A DNA stretch of 64,000 nt from Pleionea sp. CnH1-48. Lineage in GTDB: Bacteria > Pseudomonadota > Gammaproteobacteria > Enterobacterales > Kangiellaceae. Positions 45,503 to 54,567 of this stretch are shown in pieces; the first letter of the stretch is position 1; each line of letters begins with the position of its first letter. Position numbers and translations under genes: made by a program. The notes below the pieces were generated by a model. That model did not search any database, was not told the DNA's origin, and saw only the letters and a program-made list of their open reading frames with translations. The DNA lies in NCBI RefSeq assembly GCF_024124665.1, contig NZ_JAMXSB010000006.1, forward strand, positions 186,001 to 250,000, read 5' to 3'.

Positions 45503-45874
45503 TTAAGAATATCGAGGCGCATCATCTTTACGCAGTCCTAACGCTTGTAAAAAGTTCTTACTGGCCAACACCCAGTAAAGCCAGGCTTTGCGCCAACGAC
45601 TACCGAGCAACACAATATGAATATGCCATCCCTTCTCTCGCCTCGCACTGTATCCGCTGTATAACAAAGAATAAGCTTCTTCGTCGCCCAATACTTTTTT
45701 AGCCAGCTTTTTTGCGTGCTCAACTCCAATGTTCATCATTTCTGCAACCTCTTCTTTGGATGGTTGATTTTGCGTAATGGGAAAAGCCAACACGTAATAA
45801 AAAGGCAACATACTTTTATTAACGGGTATCAACTGACAGTATTTCCCTGATGATAAGATCACTGTTTCTTTCAT
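45503..45874 (-). CDS. conserved-looking hypothetical protein, 123 aa
   Basis: I do not recognise it with certainty. It has no signal peptide. The segment GWHIHIVLL gives a His-x-His pattern that recalls HIT-type proteins but lacks the third histidine. SGYSARREKG and WRKAWLYWVL precede and follow it. The ATG overlaps the MFS stop by four bases (ATGA), so the two are translationally coupled and probably functionally linked. Confidence 0.65.
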   Translation of the reverse strand: MKETVILSSGKYCQLIPVNKSMLPFYYVLAFPITQNQPSKEEVAEMMNIGVEHAKKLAKKVLGDEEAYSLLYSGYSARREKGWHIHIVLLGSRWRKAWLYWVLASKNFLQALGLRKDDAPRYS

Positions 45875-47073
45875 AATTGTCCTTGGCTAGTGCTAATAAA
45901 GTGCTGTCGATGCGCGAAGATAAGAGGCAAACAAAGCCCACTTAACAAAGCAGCAATAATAAAGTGCCACAGAAACCCTATTTGCTGCGCTAAAATTCCA
46001 CTCAGCGAAGCAGCAGCGATACTGGTAAAAACAACAATGGAGGCTTGAATAGCATAATCACTGGCTGCACATTGCTTACGACTTTTATCCATCATGACCG
46101 TAAAAAGGCTAGCGGTAACCAGACCGCCGCAAAAATGCTCCACAGCACTTAGGGTTAGAATAAGATTCCAGTCAGCTATTCCAGCGGGCAACAATGCCCA
46201 TCCAGATAATGTGATAGCTTGTAATGTGGCAAAAATCATCAGTGCGCGAAAACGACCCAATACCGTGACCCAATAACCTCCTAAAAGAGCCCCCAGCAAA
46301 CCAGCAACAAAACCAACGGTTCCTAGCACCCAAGCTATATCTTTAAGAGACAAACCATTATCAATTAGCAGTGGACGAACCATAGTCCCGGCAAGGTAAT
46401 CACCAAATTTGCAGGCGACTAAAATAGCAATCCATCCCCAGATGCTGGATAACTTAAAAAATTGGGAGAAATCTTTTAACGTTAACGGCGATGACAGAGC
46501 GGGTCGCGTATTGCCGATAAACAGCGCGGGCAAACTGCTTAACAATAAAAGTGCCGCCAAGATCCACAACGAGTACTGCCAACCTAACTGAGAAAACCAG
46601 GCCAATAACAAACCGCCAGCGGTGATCATTCCAACTCGATAGCCCGCCACTTGAATACCGTTACCGATCCCTCGTTCTTCTACGGATAGTAAATTAATGG
46701 CTATGCTGTCGGTGGCAATATCTTGTGTTGCGCTGAGCAGATTCAAAATAAAAAAGCCAAACAACAGAATGCCAACACCTGAGGCTAGAAGTTCCGTCAA
46801 AGGCTGCGATGACAATATGAAAAGAGTCATCACCGCACCACCATTGGCAGCCAACACCCACCATCGATAGTGACCGATCTTATCCACCCACGGCGCCCAA
46901 AAGCACTTAAAAGCCCAAGGCAGTACCAGCAAAGAACTTAGACCGATAATTTCAAGACCAACGCCTTCATCACGCAGTAAAGCAGGCAATGACTGAGTAA
47001 AAAAACCATAGGGCAGTCCCTGTGCAATATACAGGCTGATCAGTAGCAAAAATTTATGTGTTCTTGTCATCAA
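45871..47073 (-). CDS. MFS transporter, AmpG-like
   Basis: 400 residues with about twelve membrane helices. The N-terminus (LLLISLYIAQGLPYGFFTQSL) and FKCFWAPWVDK resemble the AmpG/PAT family of muropeptide or acetyl-CoA permeases. The substrate is not decided by sequence. It is divergent from the TetR/BetI-like regulator gene, with two matching palindromes between, so it is likely repressed by it. Confidence 0.85.
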   Translation of the reverse strand: MMTRTHKFLLLISLYIAQGLPYGFFTQSLPALLRDEGVGLEIIGLSSLLVLPWAFKCFWAPWVDKIGHYRWWVLAANGGAVMTLFILSSQPLTELLASGVGILLFGFFILNLLSATQDIATDSIAINLLSVEERGIGNGIQVAGYRVGMITAGGLLLAWFSQLGWQYSLWILAALLLLSSLPALFIGNTRPALSSPLTLKDFSQFFKLSSIWGWIAILVACKFGDYLAGTMVRPLLIDNGLSLKDIAWVLGTVGFVAGLLGALLGGYWVTVLGRFRALMIFATLQAITLSGWALLPAGIADWNLILTLSAVEHFCGGLVTASLFTVMMDKSRKQCAASDYAIQASIVVFTSIAAASLSGILAQQIGFLWHFIIAALLSGLCLPLIFAHRQHFISTSQGQL

Positions 47074-47088
47074 CCTTCCCAGAGTTTA

Positions 47089-47163
47089 TTGGTCAATCGT
47101 CCAATATAAGCCAGACTAAATGATCAAGACATTAACTGTCAAGTAAATTGGCCATTTGTCCAA
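47089..47163. promoter_or_regulatory. two putative operators between the MFS and TetR genes
   Basis: TTGGTCAATCGTCCAA at 47089-47104 and TTGGCCATTTGTCCAA at 47148-47163 share TTGGnCAnnnGTCCAA. They are dyad-like, 59 bp apart and lie just upstream of each divergent start. They are the expected sites for the adjacent repressor. Confidence 0.7.
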
Positions 47164-47206
47164 TTTATTAATATAATGGCTGCCTTACCAACAACGAAGC
47201 AAAACG

Positions 47207-47788
47207 ATGGCAAGACCTTCAAACAAAGACCAACGACGTAAGGATATCGCAACGGCCTTTTTAGCCGTTATGTCAGAAAGCGGCTATGCTGGTGCAACGA
47301 TTCGCGCCATCGCTAAACAAGCTGATATATCACCAGGTTTAATTCATCATCACTTCGCTAACAAGCAAGATATCTTACTAGCCGCCGTGAACCAGCTCGT
47401 TATGCAAGGAAGAGAAAGATACGAATCTTTGAGTGCCTCATGCAACTCTCCGCGCGAACAGCTTCAAGCATTCATTGATGCTCGCCTCGGCCTTGGTGAT
47501 GGTCATGATAAAGATGCTGTTAAAGCCTGGATACTAATTGGCTCAGAAGCCGTTCGTCAGACCGAAGTGCGACATGTCTACCAACAAGCTATTGCCGACC
47601 AACAAAAACATCTTGCCGAACTGATTGCCAAATCAGATCAGCACCAACAACCAGAAGAAAACTACCAGTCTCAGGCGGCATTAATACTCTCTGCAATAGA
47701 AGGTGCCTACCTGCTTGGCAGCACTTGTTCAGATTCTCTGCCCCAAAATTTTGCCGCGCAAGAGTTAACAAAATGGCTGCCTAATTAA
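47207..47788 (+). CDS. TetR-family repressor (BetI-like HTH), 193 aa
   Basis: The HTH region (GYAGATIRAIAKQADISPGL, LIHHHFANKQDIL) matches BetI-type TetR members. The C-terminal part is helical with ligand-binding character. Divergent from the AmpG-like operon. Its effector is unknown and probably relates to the transported solute. Confidence 0.9.
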   Translation: MARPSNKDQRRKDIATAFLAVMSESGYAGATIRAIAKQADISPGLIHHHFANKQDILLAAVNQLVMQGRERYESLSASCNSPREQLQAFIDARLGLGDGHDKDAVKAWILIGSEAVRQTEVRHVYQQAIADQQKHLAELIAKSDQHQQPEENYQSQAALILSAIEGAYLLGSTCSDSLPQNFAAQELTKWLPN

Positions 47789-48096
47789 AAACAGTTTTAA
47801 ACTTTTGTACTTCTTACAAGACATTGCTCACACAACATTTATCTCATAACGAAAACTCCTTCTTCCTACACCGACTCATTTAATAATTATTTAATCACTC
47901 ATTCATTTAAGTAGCACATTATCTAAACAATTTGTTCACACACTGTGGTTTCGGAGACGCGCTTTAACTCTGACAACGACCAACTGTGTTCATCAAGAAT
48001 GTATCACCGTCATTCTATACCCAAAGTATTTCAAGGCGACGGGTATATATTTGGTCGACTTTCATTGACAAAAACAAATATTAGAGAGGCCAGGTA
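47789..48096. other. 308-bp region with a shortened palindromic repeat
   Basis: It lies between the TetR gene and the nuclease gene. The only structure seen is the short palindrome at 48016-48047. No gene was seen. A purine-rich AGAGAGGCCAGG precedes the ATG at 48097. Confidence 0.45.
48016..48047. repeat. small palindromic repeat, copy 2, lacking the central hairpin
   Basis: TATACCCAAAGTATTTCAA joins directly to GGCGACGGGTATA. The ends are the outer arms of the full repeat at 51862-51922 in inverted orientation, but the GCAGC...GCTGC core is absent. It ends 49 bp before the nuclease ATG. Confidence 0.7.
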
Positions 48097-49695
48097 ATGA
48101 GACTTTATGTCCTGTTAATAATCTTTTTTATCTCCAACCATAGCTACAGTGAGTTATTAATTTCTGAAGTACTTTATGACGCACCCAATAATGACTCTAC
48201 GGAAGAATATATAGAAATTTATAACAGTAGCTGCTCAAGTGTTTCACTGTCAGGTTATTCGTTGCATGACAACTATGGAAGCTATAACCTTTCTGGCAAT
48301 ATCGCGGCTAACAGCTATTATGCTGTCGCCAAAAGTGCATCAGGCTTTAACTCACTCACAGGAAAAACAGCCAGCCAATCAGGCTTGAGTTTAGCTCTTG
48401 GAAACTCTGGAGATAGAGTTGTTCTGAAAAAAAACGGCAGTGAGATTGATCGAGTTGCCTGGGAAAACTATGACTCAGGATGGAACATCAATGCATCCAA
48501 CACTCCAATATTGCGCAGCCACTCTACAGATACCAACAGTGTTAATGACTGGCAGGCAGGAAATAATTTTAGTAACGTTTTAACAGGTGCTCTATCGGCC
48601 AACTGTAATGGAAATAATTCGGGCTCAGCATTAGAGAACAACACAGCGAAAACTCAATTGAACGCAAGCACAGGAAGTGAACTTCACTATTACCTTAACG
48701 TTCCTTCCAATGCCAGCCAACTCACTTTCACTATTAGCGGTGGTAGCGGTGACGCCGATCTCTATACACGTTTTGGCACACAACCAACTACTTCTCTTTA
48801 CGATTGTCGTCCTTATCTAACAGGCAACAACGAAAGCTGCTCTGTCGCGTCACCTCAATCTGGCACCTACTATGTTACGGTAAGAGCTTATAATGCGTTT
48901 GATAATCTCCAGCTCATCGCAACTTACAATAGTGGTGGCAGTGGCGGTAATAATGGTGGCATTGATGACCCAGCGGGTTACTCTTATAACAGCTACTACG
49001 CCAGCGCGCTTAACCAAAGTGGCAGCTCGTTAAAGCAGGCTCTCAATCAAATTATTCGACAAGGGCACATTCGCAAAACATACTCACAAGTTTGGTCGGC
49101 GCTAAAGTTTACCGATGAAGATCCAAATAACTCAAACAACGTATTACTCATTTACAAAGGCACGTCTATCGACAAAGATGACAATGCAGGCCAATGGAAT
49201 AATGGAGATGCCTGGAATCGCGAACACGTATGGCCAAAGAGCCACGGCTTTCCTAGTCAAGGTCAATGGGGATATACCGACATCCATCACCTACGGCCAG
49301 CTGACGCCAGCATCAATTCCTCACGAGGAAATAAAGACTTTGACAATGGAGGCTCCAGTTTATCAGAAGCCCCGCTTAATCGTGCAGACTCCGATAGCTT
49401 TGAACCACGAGATGAAGTTAAAGGCGATGTTGCTCGCATGATTTTTTATATGGATGTGCGCTATCAAGGCAATGACAGTTCTGGCACGCCAGATTTAGAT
49501 ATCAGAAACTATGTTAATACTAGCGGCGCGACCATCGGCAAATTATGTACACTGCTAAGTTGGCACCGTGCTGATCCGGTTTCTGATTGGGAAAAACGCA
49601 GAAATGGCCGAGCCCATCAGAGCCAGGGAAATAGAAACCCATTTATCGACAATCCAAACTGGGCAGAAAGCATCTATGCAAGTTCATGCCCCTAG
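48097..49695 (+). CDS. secreted endonuclease I with lamin-tail and PPC domains
   Basis: 532 residues: signal peptide (1-19), lamin-tail domain (about 20-140; LLISEVLYDAP, EEYIEIYNSS), a PPC-type domain (about 185-275; GDADLYTRFG, SGTYYVTVRAY), a Ser/Gly linker, and an endonuclease I domain (about 290-530). The nuclease site is WNREHVWPKSHGF with H377, and DIHHLRPAD and NSSRGNKDFD follow. It would degrade DNA or RNA outside the cell. The modular fusion is longer than E. coli EndA. A terminator follows at 49707. Confidence 0.92.
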   Translation: MRLYVLLIIFFISNHSYSELLISEVLYDAPNNDSTEEYIEIYNSSCSSVSLSGYSLHDNYGSYNLSGNIAANSYYAVAKSASGFNSLTGKTASQSGLSLALGNSGDRVVLKKNGSEIDRVAWENYDSGWNINASNTPILRSHSTDTNSVNDWQAGNNFSNVLTGALSANCNGNNSGSALENNTAKTQLNASTGSELHYYLNVPSNASQLTFTISGGSGDADLYTRFGTQPTTSLYDCRPYLTGNNESCSVASPQSGTYYVTVRAYNAFDNLQLIATYNSGGSGGNNGGIDDPAGYSYNSYYASALNQSGSSLKQALNQIIRQGHIRKTYSQVWSALKFTDEDPNNSNNVLLIYKGTSIDKDDNAGQWNNGDAWNREHVWPKSHGFPSQGQWGYTDIHHLRPADASINSSRGNKDFDNGGSSLSEAPLNRADSDSFEPRDEVKGDVARMIFYMDVRYQGNDSSGTPDLDIRNYVNTSGATIGKLCTLLSWHRADPVSDWEKRRNGRAHQSQGNRNPFIDNPNWAESIYASSCP

Positions 49696-49706
49696 TGAGT
49701 AGAGAG

Positions 49707-49733
49707 CAGGCCGAAAATTATCGGCCTGTTTTT
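49707..49733 (+). terminator. rho-independent terminator after the nuclease gene
   Basis: CAGGCCGA (49707-49714) pairs with TCGGCCTG (49721-49728), followed by five T. Confidence 0.85.
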
Positions 49734-49998
49734 ACCTATTTATATAAGAGCGACTAGAAATCTCATTGTTTTATTAACTTTTTTATTCTTACCAGACTCT
49801 GCTTTATATACTTAATAAATTCTTTTTGATTGAAAACAGCCGCCACTAAAACTTCTGACTATAAAAACAAAAACTCACATTACTTAGCGCAAAAAGAGAT
49901 TCAAAAAATGTGGATTCATTCACATAAGTTAAATATTTATGGTCAAAAATGAGTCTATACTTTATGGGTAATTCGCAAGGACACATTGGAGAAATGTC
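49734..49998. other. 265-bp AT-rich intergenic region
   Basis: It carries the promoter of the 171-aa gene, but no clear motif was seen. TGGAG lies seven bases before the next ATG. Confidence 0.35.
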
Positions 49999-50514
49999 AT
50001 GGATCAACGACTAACACAAATTCTTTTTGTGGTTATGATTATGTTGCAGGTTGTTATTATTTTTCGCACGGGTGACAACAATCAAACGATTCAACTCTCA
50101 AATAAACAACTGGATAGTATTGCACATCAAATTGAAACCGCAGTTATCCAATCAAAGTACAATGTTGATACGGATTATCTGATTACTGAACTCACAGAAC
50201 ACTTTAATAGAAAGTTAGATAATCCATCATCACAACTTGCGTTGCACCCATCAACAACAGAGCCTGAACACACAAAAGCCCATGACATAGATACCGAAGA
50301 GAGACAAGAACAACGTCAACAGGCGGTAAGAAATATTGAAGATGTTTTAGGTCAAGCGATCAGCAACGGTCATTGGACAGCACAGGACAGCGAAGCCATT
50401 ATCAAAGACTCAGCATTTATCAGTTTAGAAGACAGAATCTATTTATTGGATTTATTTGCTCAAGCCGTTGAGCAAGGCTTAAAAAATGTCGAAGAATACC
50501 CACCACCTCTCTAA
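49999..50514 (+). CDS. membrane-anchored hypothetical protein, 171 aa
   Basis: One N-terminal membrane helix (ILFVVMIMLQVVIIF) is followed by a helical, charged, glutamine- and glutamate-rich region (about 60-110) and a small acidic C-terminal domain (ISLEDRIYLLDLFAQAVEQG). The family is unknown. TGGAG precedes the start. Confidence 0.65.
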   Translation: MDQRLTQILFVVMIMLQVVIIFRTGDNNQTIQLSNKQLDSIAHQIETAVIQSKYNVDTDYLITELTEHFNRKLDNPSSQLALHPSTTEPEHTKAHDIDTEERQEQRQQAVRNIEDVLGQAISNGHWTAQDSEAIIKDSAFISLEDRIYLLDLFAQAVEQGLKNVEEYPPPL

Positions 50515-50615
50515 CAGATTCCAGCAGTGATAGAAGTGCCAAAAAAGCATTTCTTTGGAAGTAGTAAAAACCAACTTAACTTTTTATTTTTACTGAATAA
50601 CATGGAGCAACTGCT

Positions 50616-51002
50616 ATGAAAAAGCAAATCGTAACTCTCGCCCTTGCCACTTTTGCGTCAATCAGCTCAATGGCTGCAATTCAGGGCATCGTTACAGTGA
50701 ACTCAACTCAAACATCAATTACAGGCCAGATGAACGTTGGACCTAATCCAGCAGCGGGCCACAACAATAGCTATATTTGGACGAATGGCTATGCGAACAG
50801 CAGCGTAGGTTTTGGTGGTTACGATGCAGTTAATGGTCGTTCTTTTTATTGTACAGTTGCATCTGGCACAGCACTTTATAATGCGGCGGTCGCCATTCGT
50901 AACGGTGCGGGCAACCACACTTATCTGCGAGTCAATAAAGGCACATCGGGCAGTGCTTGCACCTCGATCTTTATCTTAAAAGATTCTCGCCGTCATAATT
51001 AA
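50616..51002 (+). CDS. small secreted protein, 128 aa
   Basis: Signal peptide (LALATFASISSMA), then a beta-rich mature part of about 105 residues with two cysteines (FYCTVASG, SACTSIF). It is rich in N, G, S and T, with aromatic YxW and GFGGY segments. The family is unknown; it may be a surface or extracellular protein. GGAGCAACTG precedes the ATG. A hairpin follows at 51019. Confidence 0.7.
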   Translation: MKKQIVTLALATFASISSMAAIQGIVTVNSTQTSITGQMNVGPNPAAGHNNSYIWTNGYANSSVGFGGYDAVNGRSFYCTVASGTALYNAAVAIRNGAGNHTYLRVNKGTSGSACTSIFILKDSRRHN

Positions 51003-51018
51003 ATCAATAAAACAATGA

Positions 51019-51048
51019 GTTGCGCGCTCTTTATTGTGAGTGCGCAAC
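51019..51048. terminator. terminator-like hairpin
   Basis: GTTGCGCGCTC (51019-51029) pairs with GAGTGCGCAAC (51038-51048) with one mismatch. It lies between the small secreted gene and the convergent lipase gene. There is no T tract. Confidence 0.5.
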
Positions 51049-51068
51049 AATCAAATAAGATGAGTATC

Positions 51069-51815
51069 CTACTGTTTTTCTAATGCCGCTATATAATTAT
51101 TTAGACTGTGATCAGCGGGCAAATCCCATGAGTTACCAAATGTGATACGGTGTTCATAATGAACATGCCCATAATGATATTCATGAAATATCGGCGGACA
51201 TGACTTCGGGGGAAGATCAGGAACAACATCGTGGGAGTTTACCACTCGCCAGCAATTCTGGATGGACTGGTTATACTGAAAAACAAAATCAGGATTACCC
51301 ACTCTAGGCCCAGCGAAAGTATAAACGATAGGTACATGCCCCATATTTTTTACCACATCCAAAGCATTTAATACCGCTAAGGCACCACCTAAGCTATGTC
51401 CAGTAATATAAACGTTCTTAAAGTCTTTTTGCTGCTTTAAAGTATCAATGACAGTTGCTCTTGGTGATGGATGCGTTTTTCCTTTCGATGTGTTGTAAAG
51501 CTCGCCAAAGCCCAACTCAACTTTAATAGACGCATCAAAGAAGTTATAGTGCTTTTGCTCATACTTTGCGTCCTGAATCCATTCTTCTAAATTATCAGTA
51601 CCACGCCAGGTAATGTACAACTGGTTATCTTTTTCTGCTATAAAACCGATGGGGACATGCACACCTTCATAAACGGCGTGCAATGTTTCTAGCAAGCGAT
51701 ACTCTTTCGGCAGCTCCCATTTCTTTGAATCTTCGTAAGCACTGTATTGTAAATAAGACTGTTCACATAGTAGTGCCAGCTCTATTGATAGCTTGGGAGC
51801 GTATTGAATGTCCAT
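51069..51815 (-). CDS. class 3 lipase (alpha/beta hydrolase)
   Basis: 248 residues without a signal peptide. The nucleophile elbow is GHSLGGA with S141, and LYITWRGT, FAGPRVGN, and NSHDVVPDLPP (candidate acid and loop) are typical of Lipase_3. Substrates are likely acylglycerols or phospholipids. CAGGAG precedes the ATG. Divergence from classical lipases is modest. Confidence 0.88.
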   Translation of the reverse strand: MDIQYAPKLSIELALLCEQSYLQYSAYEDSKKWELPKEYRLLETLHAVYEGVHVPIGFIAEKDNQLYITWRGTDNLEEWIQDAKYEQKHYNFFDASIKVELGFGELYNTSKGKTHPSPRATVIDTLKQQKDFKNVYITGHSLGGALAVLNALDVVKNMGHVPIVYTFAGPRVGNPDFVFQYNQSIQNCWRVVNSHDVVPDLPPKSCPPIFHEYHYGHVHYEHRITFGNSWDLPADHSLNNYIAALEKQ

Positions 51816-51861
51816 GCCGTTCTCCTGTCTCTGAAATGAAAGCTAAAGAAACACTATAATA

Positions 51862-51922
51862 TATACCCGTCGCCTTTCAAGGTGCAGCGGTGTTGGCTGC
51901 ACTTTGAAATACTTTGGGTATA
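51862..51922. repeat. small palindromic repeat, copy 3 (full)
   Basis: TATACCC (51862-51868) and GGGTATA (51916-51922) are the ends. Inside, CTTTCAAGGTGCAGC and GCTGCACTTTGAAA form most of a long imperfect stem with a GGTGTTG loop. It is the most symmetric of the three copies. It lies between the lipase and PldA genes. Confidence 0.8.
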
Positions 51923-51996
51923 GATTGCAAATGAGTCACGACAAAGGATACGACTCAGCTCCTATCGAGATACTAATGAATTTCGCAGAGCCGAAT

Positions 51997-52887
51997 TTAG
52001 AGCCAGTTGTTAAGCATAAACCCAATCCCTAAGCGGGTGTTTTTATGGTTGTAATCGAGCAGTGTTTCACCGTAGCCATGAAATAACTGAACATACCCTC
52101 TCACTTTACTAGAAAAAGGATAACTGTAGTTTAACTCTATCGCTCCCTTATTATCAGAACGTAAGTTGTTCCTTAACAACAGACTGAGTTCATTATTACT
52201 AATGCGGCGAAAAACACCTAACTCAAAGTAACCATAAAAATCATCAATATCAGGATTATCATCTCCTGTTACATCTTGTGGGTTTTCCTTGGCTCTTTCT
52301 GGCAAACGCCACCAAGGTTTAAAATGAATATAGATATCTTCATATTCTAATATGGCGCTCATATAAAGACGATTCCAGCTGCGAGAAAACTCACCATCTC
52401 GTCCATTACTTTGATGTGATAGACCAAAAGTAATTAACGGAACGGTCGCACCCAACCATTCAGCATCGGTAGTAAAACTCAACATCACTTCGGGCTCATG
52501 ATTGGTATCACGAAACGGACTAGACTCATCAGTATTGAATGCCTGCCAGACGGAGGTTGAGGTATAGCCAAAGTGCAAATAACCGTTGTCTTCGAACAAT
52601 GTTTGTCGAGTAACAGGCACTTTAAAACTCACCTGAAACTTAACTTCGGTATGCATTAATAATGTATTCGAGTCTTCATATAAAGACTGATTAGGGTCAC
52701 TTTGATAAGTCAGTGGCAAGATATAATTAATCTTATGAGGGATCAGTGCGAAGGTATTGTCATAAGCTTTGAGCTCTTCTTCGATTCGCTTTTGAATCAG
52801 ACCTTTTTCTTTCTCTTCGGCTTGAGGGGCTTCTTCAGCGAAAGCACAAGAGATCGCACAAAATAGTGCGAGAAATCGAAATATCAT
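51997..52887 (-). CDS. pldA: outer-membrane phospholipase A
   Basis: About 296 residues with a signal peptide and a 12-strand barrel-like pattern. The catalytic region is LSHQSNGRDGEFSRSWNR with His158 and Ser160 (counted from the ATG at 52887; a GTG at 52893 is an alternative). HQSNG and the following RSWNR match the OMPLA signature. It hydrolyses outer-membrane phospholipids when activated by dimerisation and calcium. Confidence 0.92.
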   Translation of the reverse strand: MIFRFLALFCAISCAFAEEAPQAEEKEKGLIQKRIEEELKAYDNTFALIPHKINYILPLTYQSDPNQSLYEDSNTLLMHTEVKFQVSFKVPVTRQTLFEDNGYLHFGYTSTSVWQAFNTDESSPFRDTNHEPEVMLSFTTDAEWLGATVPLITFGLSHQSNGRDGEFSRSWNRLYMSAILEYEDIYIHFKPWWRLPERAKENPQDVTGDDNPDIDDFYGYFELGVFRRISNNELSLLLRNNLRSDNKGAIELNYSYPFSSKVRGYVQLFHGYGETLLDYNHKNTRLGIGFMLNNWL

Positions 52888-52962
52888 AACCACTTAACCA
52901 TTGTTTCTTTTTGACAGTGGCATACTATCACGATTTCGGTAACAGCGAATACTTTTTGCTCA

Positions 52963-53544
52963 CTAAGTCAGCAAAGGTTCCAGCCTAACCACTCGCCTTC
53001 CTTTTTCATCATTGACTTCAAACATTCCGTATTTAAAAGCTTCTTTATATAGCCCTAACAGGTTTTTGATCTCATAGCACTCTAATGATTGAAATACAGC
53101 CGGAAACACGTGTTTTTCAAGTGCCATAGCCGTCGTGGTGAGACCTAAATATTTAGCACCTTCACGAACACCCGAATGCAGATACACTTTATCAGGCCAG
53201 ATATCCAGATGAGCACCAATACGCTCGCAGGTATCATATACCATCAGCTCCCCAATACGCTCGATATAACCTATGGCCCAGTGCACCCGCTCATACAACT
53301 CATCAAAATGCTGCACCCCTTCAACCACATCAGGTGTTAATGATGCTTTAACATCTTCCAGTGCAGACTGGCGCACTCGATACTGGTGAGCATAACGAAT
53401 GCCTTTATCATTTTCGGCGTGAGCAGCCCACTCTAAAACCCGATTAAGATCGCGCTCTTCTCGATAACATCGTAACTCTTCTTCTATGTTGCTTCTTTTG
53501 GTATTGATAAAATCTTCAACGACAGCAGCTAAAAAATCACTCAA
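52963..53544 (-). CDS. hypothetical protein, 193 aa
   Basis: It is predominantly helical and acidic, with no signal peptide or membrane segment. I recognise no family. Segments EELRCYREERDLNRVLEWAA, VYDTCERIGAHLDIWP, and YLHSGVREGAKYL are notable. TTGAGTG is a weak ribosome binding site. Confidence 0.6.
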   Translation of the reverse strand: MSDFLAAVVEDFINTKRSNIEEELRCYREERDLNRVLEWAAHAENDKGIRYAHQYRVRQSALEDVKASLTPDVVEGVQHFDELYERVHWAIGYIERIGELMVYDTCERIGAHLDIWPDKVYLHSGVREGAKYLGLTTTAMALEKHVFPAVFQSLECYEIKNLLGLYKEAFKYGMFEVNDEKGRRVVRLEPLLT

Positions 53545-53788
53545 ACTATTTATCTCGGCTTATTTTATTTTTTATACAAAATGCACATAATTATTACGCA
53601 GTCGTTAGCCTCATGATATGTCATCTTAGGACAGTTTGGTCTGCAATGAGTGTCCATTTACGACAACATCTCTGCGCATTGATGAGTCACTCAGTAGTAA
53701 TAAGGGGTAAACGAAATAAGAGAGATAACAAGTCGCTCTGCAACAATAGATAAAAGAAGAAAGCTATTAATTCGCGCCCATAAAAAAA
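53545..53788. other. intergenic region next to the cold-shock terminator
   Basis: Nothing recognisable apart from AT-rich DNA. The promoter of the minus-strand 193-aa gene would lie at its left end. Confidence 0.3.
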
Positions 53789-53812
53789 CCCGCTTTTAAG
53801 CGGGCTTTTTTT
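53789..53812. terminator. bidirectional rho-independent terminator
   Basis: CCCGCTT (53789-53795) pairs with AAGCGGG (53798-53804); T follows on one side and A precedes on the other, so it works on both strands. It lies past the cold-shock gene stop on the minus strand. Confidence 0.85.
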
Positions 53813-53854
53813 CTCTTTAACCTATAACAGCTCATTAAGAGCCGTTATAAATAA

Positions 53855-54064
53855 TTAAAGAGCAACGATGTTCTCAGCTTGAGGGCCTTTTTGACCATCA
53901 GTGATAGTGAACTCAACTTTTTGGCCTTCAGCAAGAGTTTTGAAACCAGAACCCTGGATAGCGCTGAAGTGAGCAAATACGTCTGGACCAGACTCTTGCT
54001 CGATAAAACCAAAACCTTTAGATTCGTTGAACCACTTAACGGTACCTGTAACTGTTTCTGACAT
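53855..54064 (-). CDS. CspA-family cold-shock protein
   Basis: 69 residues, normal for the family. RNA-binding motifs RNP1 (KGFGFI) and RNP2 (VFAHFS) are intact, with [11 protein letters not shown] at the start and PQAENIVAL at the end. It binds single-stranded RNA as an RNA chaperone. Start: the ATG at 54064 is chosen; an upstream in-frame ATG at 54133 would add 23 non-family residues. A long AT-rich 5' untranslated region probably lies upstream. Confidence 0.95.
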   Translation of the reverse strand: MSETVTGTVKWFNESKGFGFIEQESGPDVFAHFSAIQGSGFKTLAEGQKVEFTITDGQKGPQAENIVAL

Positions 54065-54567
54065 AGTCGTTATCCTATTAATTAAAAAGTAAAAAAATGC
54101 CTTTAAGTAAGGCGCACTGGTAAGAAATGACACCGTTACTTATTTAAACTACAGGGACGAGCTACTACAGAGAACACTACGTAATGAGGAAAATAAATGT
54201 AAGGCTTTCTTCCAAGTCAAAATGAGTATAAACACAAATAATAGTAAGTCAAATTAAAGTTTTGTAGATAGCAGAACATGAGATAAGCATTTCAAACTGT
54301 GTGACTGGTAACCGATTAAAAAACCACTTAAATCATAAGCTTACATAAGTAAAACCACTGAATATCGACATAAAATAAGGGGAATTATGAGCGAGTAAGC
54401 CGCTAAAACACTGACCTTAACTGCTCAAAAACCATTCAATAGCGCTACAAAAGGAAAAACTCCCGGCAATTACTCAACCAGGCAAGCAAATAACCACGAT
54501 TAAAGTTGGTTAATTACTTGCCAATCTAACGCCTTCTGAGCAAAAAAACATCGCTCAATAATGTCTT
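54065..54567. other. 503-bp region: cold-shock gene leader and promoter
   Basis: It lies upstream of the minus-strand cold-shock gene and downstream of the minus-strand TIGR02647 gene. It probably includes a long cold-shock 5' leader, but I cannot see the E. coli cold box. An imperfect GGCAAG...CTTGCC hairpin (about 54482-54523) may end the TIGR02647 transcript. Confidence 0.35.

Noticed and set aside
54065-54200. E. coli-type cold box in the cold-shock leader
   Set aside because: No convincing match was seen in the minus-strand leader.
54387-54398. three-codon plus-strand frame after a GGGGA
   Set aside because: Too short to argue for translation; stop follows at once.
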